Below are positions 60,386 through 64,000 of a DNA stretch of 64,000 nt, piece by piece. The translations under genes and the position numbers were made by a program. Each line of letters opens with the position of its first letter. Position 1 is the first letter of the stretch. The DNA comes from Protopterus annectens (taxonomy: Eukaryota; Chordata; Ceratodontiformes; Protopteridae), in NCBI RefSeq assembly GCF_019279795.1, contig NC_056733.1:1114649682-1114713681 (forward strand), in the 5' to 3' direction. The notes under the pieces were generated by a model. The model worked only from the letters and a program-made list of their open reading frames with translations. It was not told the DNA's origin and ran no database searches.

Positions 60386-60439
60386 GGTAACAGGTAAGAG
60401 TATGAATGTTGTGACTTACCAAGAAATAAGACACAAATG

Positions 60440-61142
60440 ATTGGATACCACTTTGTTTTATTAGTAACAGATATTGGTATCAACTCTCACTCGCCCACAA
60501 ACTTGTAAACCATCCACTAAATGTCCCATTCCTCCAGAATCTACTCCAACCCTATCGCACCACCAGACCACTAAGATCCAGCAACAAAAATCACTTGCAG
60601 ATCACTAAAGCCAATAACTCTGCTGGTGAAGCACTATTCTCTTGCGCCATAGCCAAATAATGGAACTCACTCCCACCCACAATTGCCTCCATACCATCAT
60701 GCACCCACTTCAAAACTTTACTAAAAGCGCACCTAAAAACATGCTGGCTGTGCCCTTGCAACTCCCACTCTAATATCATCTACCCCATCCATCCACTACC
60801 TTTCTGTCTACTCCACTAACTACCTTGATTATAGCAAGCTCAGATGGTCATAAGCCTAGTACTTATTATACAGCAGGAACTTCTCATTGTAACATTTGTT
60901 AATGTCTGTTATGTACTTCACAGATAAAGATTCTAGTTGTCTACTGATGTACTATGTTCTTCATCTGTAAATATGTTGTAAGTAATTGCTATGTTAAATT
61001 GTTAATCGCTATGTAATCCAATGTAACTACTGTCTGTTTATTTTAACTGTGGAGCTTTTCTCCCCGGGCCTCCGCTGAAAATGGACCTACGTCCAGTCAG
61101 ACACTCCCGTTCAACAAATTTAAATAAATAAATAAAATAATA
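60440..61142 (+). mobile_element. L2-type LINE C-terminus and 3' UTR with (AAAT)n tail
   Basis: The plus strand around 60,560-60,770 has RPLRSSNKNHLQITKANNSA, then WNSLPPTIASIPSCTHFKTL and LKAHL. This is the usual end of L2/CR1 ORF2 (LRSS...L, WNSLP, FK..LK.HL). The 3' UTR ends CTCCGCTGAAAATGGACC, GTTCAACAAATTT and (AAAT)n at 61,121-61,142. It is 5'-truncated. Confidence 0.7.
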
Positions 61143-61170
61143 AGATTCATTATGTTACATCCCTGCCCCT

Positions 61171-61454
61171 AGTCTTCCGCGGTGGTGCAGCGGTAGGTTG
61201 TTGCCTCACAGCAAGAGGTTCTCCCATTCGATTGTCGGACGGAGTGTGGGGAGTGCCTTCTCTGTGGAGTCTGCTTGTCCTCCCCTGCGGTTGGGTGGAT
61301 GTTCGAAAGACATGCGTAAAAGGGCGTGCCTTAGTTGAAGGTTGGACGTCGAGCTGGCACCTCAGCGTTTGTGAAAATCTACTGCCAATCATTAGCGGAC
61401 CGGAGTTCCGCTGTGGTGACCCCTAACTGGGAAAAGCCGAAAGACAACAACAAC
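61171..61454 (+). mobile_element. V-SINE (DANA/HE1-like), plus strand
   Basis: The head has GGTGGTGCAGCGGTAGG (box A) and GAGGTTCTCCCATTCGATT (box B). The central block reads TGTGGAGTCTGCTTGTCC and GAAAGACATGCG. The end reads GTTCCGCTGTGGTGACCCC, AAAGCCGAAAG, then an (ACA)n tail. A 19-bp target duplication ATGTTACATCCCTGCCCCT flanks it (61,152-61,170 and 61,455-61,473). Unlike the three copies in the tandem array, it lacks a long (TG)n tract. It is diverged, with an internal rearrangement. Confidence 0.88.
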
Positions 61455-61689
61455 ATGTTACATCCCTGCCCCTCCCCCCACACACGCACTTCTTAGGCAC
61501 ATCTGGCCACTTAGTTTTTTAATTCTTCTTGGACCAGAATTTTGATATTGGAAGCCTAGTACTGGCTACTTACAGTGGTGCTAATCTGAGAAGTTGCAGT
61601 AATCTTATTGCTATATTTGATGCCAATAGACTCATTCATGTTCATGTGTTCTTATGGTATTCATTTGAAACTGACTGTCAGGACAGTCT

Positions 61690-63610
61690 GAATTCAAGTA
61701 AAAGGGTTGTTTTGGATAATCCTAAGTATGTTAAACCATGGTGGTAGAATAAAAGATAAACAAAATTATTATGAAAGAAAAGAAGAAACTTTTTAGGACA
61801 TGGAAACAGCATGGCTCAAGCAGTGCCAAGCAAGCACTTAATAAAGTATGTAGTGAATTACAGTGTAATTGAAACAACTGACTGCATTTTAGAACTCGTT
61901 GATGAAGTATCTGGACTACAAGAACTTTTATAGCTGTGTTAACAGTGCAAAAAAAAAAGTCACCAACAGAGTGCGTCCATTTTCTCATGAGGATACCCTT
62001 AGTAGTGGTATAAACGTTATTTTATTATACGTGTATTATACTCTTAAGACCTCATGTTGAGCCTTTAATTTTTGATATTTTCATATCTGTATGTCCTGTA
62101 ATTGAGGAAGAAATGTTTAAAAAAAAAACTTTATCCAAGATTAAAAATAACATCTCAAAGGGTCTAGATTTAATTCCAGGTTGCTTCATTTATAACATAA
62201 AAGATCAGTGGTATTTAATCTGCTGTTAAAATACACTATTCCTGATAGTTGGAAGCTTGCTAATATAGTGCTCATATTTAAAAAAAAGATCGTAACAAGG
62301 TCATTATCAACACACCTCTCAACCTGCAGAAGTTGAGAATAGGTGCAAAGGCCCCTGAAAAATGGGCAAAAATGCAGCCAAAAATCTGCATCTAATTAGC
62401 ATAAAAGTTGAATTCCAAATAGCACATAATTTTCCTGCTTCCCATAGGAATCTGGGATACTGCAAAGAAACATGTTTAAAAACAGAGATAATGTAAAATA
62501 TGTGGACTTTAATGAATTGTGTTTTAAAATTCTACTACACAAGACCATTTATTTTTGCTTCTGAAAGATTCTTTAAATAATTGATGCCACTGTTACGTTG
62601 GTCACATAGTGTGGGTTTGTTAGTGTTGGACAGCTTCATAAACCATGTATTGAAAGGTAAAGCAAGCCTGAAAATGGGGACATACCTCAAAGAATAGACA
62701 TTGTGTGCAGTGGCGGCCTGAAAATAAGAATATTCTTCCAAAATAGGGAGACACTGGAGTGTATTGCCACCCTAATGCTAAATTGAAATGTCAGCAATCT
62801 AATCACCAGTAATGACAATAGAACTCAGTCCTCAGTTACCAAAGGAGAGTGATCACCATTATCTACCCATTAGTCTAGCATCAGTATGAACTAAATATTT
62901 TAAAAGGTGCTTATTAACTATTATGTCTGTGGGGAAGGAAATTCATTTTAATCAGTACTGACATGGTTTTTATGAGTAAGCATTTTACATTTACTATTCT
63001 TGTCCAGTTGTGTGGTAATATTATTGAAGCCTTGAGCAATGGCATCAGTGTTTTGAGTGGTATATTTGGACTTATCAAAAACCTTCAATAGTATCCCACA
63101 CATGGAGTTAACTAACTTTCTGATTACCCAGGTTATTAATTGGGTAAAGGGTTGGCCGAATAACAGGAGGAAACATGTTAAAGTGAATGGTCACTTTTCC
63201 AGTTGGTCATAAACTGGTTCTGGTGGCCCCAGGGGTCCATAGTGAGCCCATTACTGTTCAGTTTTATATTTTTTTATCTAATAAAGTGTATTGGGTGTCC
63301 ATATATGCAGATTACATTAAAATATGCGCATTTTTAACTAGTGCCACTGACCTATATTAAATTCAGCTTGTGTCTCCTGGAGACATACATATGGTTGAGG
63401 GATAAATACTGAAAAGAGTAGTGTTTTATTCTTTGGTCTATCTGAACCTGTACAAATAATCAACTTGGATACAGATATTTTTTAATGGGATTTTGGTTAT
63501 TTGCATAACGCACAATCTGGACTTTAAGAGTAATGCTTGTGTAGTCATGTTAAAGGTGATCTGAGTTATGGGATTAGTATTAAAAAAATGTTGGCAGTAG
63601 ATCAGGGAAG
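61690..63610 (+). mobile_element. Old CR1/L2-type LINE ORF2, linker to RT, interrupted
   Basis: The plus strand shows in order KPWW and LFRTWKQHGSSSAKQALNKV (linker, 61,730-61,860), KIKNNISKGLDLIPGCF and WKLAN (RT start, 62,130-62,280), then after a break YLPISLAS (62,860), IFGLIKNL and SIPHMELTNFLI (RT, 63,060-63,130), and GPRGSIVSPLLFSFIFF (63,225-63,275, the PQGSxLxPLLF block). It is riddled with stops and shifts. About 500 bp at 62,320-62,820 is foreign and includes a SINE-like piece. Confidence 0.7.
62740..62880 (-). mobile_element. Partial tRNA-type SINE, antisense
   Basis: ACACTGGAGTGTATTGCCACC, CTAATGCT and ATGTCAGCAATCTAATCACC match the piece at 63,840-63,930. It lies inside the old LINE at 61,690-63,610. 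Confidence 0.5.
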
Positions 63611-63774
63611 GTTCTGTTTTGTCTGTCTGTCATTTGTTGACTGGGTTAGTTCCACTAGACAAGTGGCCTCTTTTTAGTGGAGACCCAAGGTAGTACCTAC
63701 TAGGGGAAATTTGCCTAAGGTACCAGCGAGCTTCTCCTACTCTTTTCTAGAGGTGCTGTGGAAGTTTTTAACCA

Positions 63775-63990
63775 CCTGGTACCAAACAACCACTAAATCA
63801 AGCAGATTGAACCTTGGTTTAATGTCTCATCCAAAGGAGGACACACTCGGGAGTGTAGCAGCACCCTAATGCTGCACTGACATGTCAGCAATCTAATCAC
63901 CAGGACTGGGAATAGAAGTCACTCTTCTGATCATCAGTCATGAAAGGTAGTGTGCTACTGTTATTACTGACACTAGTTGCACCAGGTAGT
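63775..63990 (-). mobile_element. tRNA-type SINE, antisense
   Basis: TTGGTTTAATGTCTCATCC, AAAGGAGGACACACTCGGG, GAGTGTAGCAGCACCCTAATG, CTGCACTGACATGTCAGC and AATAGAAGTCACTCTTCTGA follow the order of a SINE family common in cartilaginous and some bony fishes (GTTTAACGTCTCATCCGAAAG...CAGCACTGCACTG...GTCAGCC..., antisense). The family match is from memory. Confidence 0.5.
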
Positions 63991-64000
63991 TATTAAGCTT

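Overview
The window looks like repeat-rich chromosomal DNA from a non-mammalian vertebrate, most likely a fish-like lineage (ray-finned, lobe-finned or cartilaginous; I cannot narrow it further). The reasons are tRNA-headed SINEs of the V-SINE type (DANA/HE1-like), CR1/L2 LINEs with an esterase-type ORF1, an L1/Tx1-clade LINE, Penelope-like elements with GIY-YIG domains, PIF/Harbinger MYB-like relics, a Ty3/gypsy fossil and very long (CA)n tracts. There is no bacterial-style gene organisation. Nearly all the long open frames are transposon relics or microsatellite translations.

Positions 1-18,615. A unit of about 5.4 kb is present three times in tandem (217-5612, 5613-10987, 10988-16406). Each unit carries, in order, a minus-strand CR1/L2 endonuclease fragment, a relic of a Harbinger MYB-like C-terminal exon, a (CA)n tract, a small LINE 3' fragment, a four-fold degenerate ~120-bp repeat, an antisense V-SINE swollen by a second (CA)n tract, and a plus-strand CR1/L2 LINE (ORF1 esterase plus start of ORF2). 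Only the LINE after the third unit runs on through its RT to its 3' tail (about 18,615). Both internal junctions carry the same 18-bp filler, most of which matches a site inside the unit.

Positions 18,615-32,512. Two arrays of one ~275-bp satellite with (CA)n lie in opposite orientations (18,797-19,690 and 30,590-31,760). Between them are tRNA-like SINE scraps, a Penelope N-terminal fragment, two MYB/SANT relics on opposite strands, LINE 3' tails and a perfect 55-bp inverted repeat flanked by a 15-bp duplication.

Positions 32,513-48,660. A broken Ty3/gypsy element with both LTRs is followed by a minus-strand CR1/L2 LINE lacking its endonuclease, then a minus-strand L1/Tx1-type LINE carrying two related MITE-like insertions, then a second Penelope fragment and another L1-type fragment.

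Positions 48,660-64,000. This is mostly AT-rich, featureless DNA. A CpG-enriched patch near 51.1-51.6 kb contains a good ATG followed by a splice donor. Together with possible exons at 56,935 and 57,348 it may be a small host gene whose intron received a head-to-head Penelope insertion (52,714-56,405, 16-bp target duplication). The end of the window holds further L2/CR1 fragments, a plus-strand V-SINE with a 19-bp target duplication and antisense pieces of another tRNA-type SINE. I see no tRNA, rRNA or CRISPR locus.
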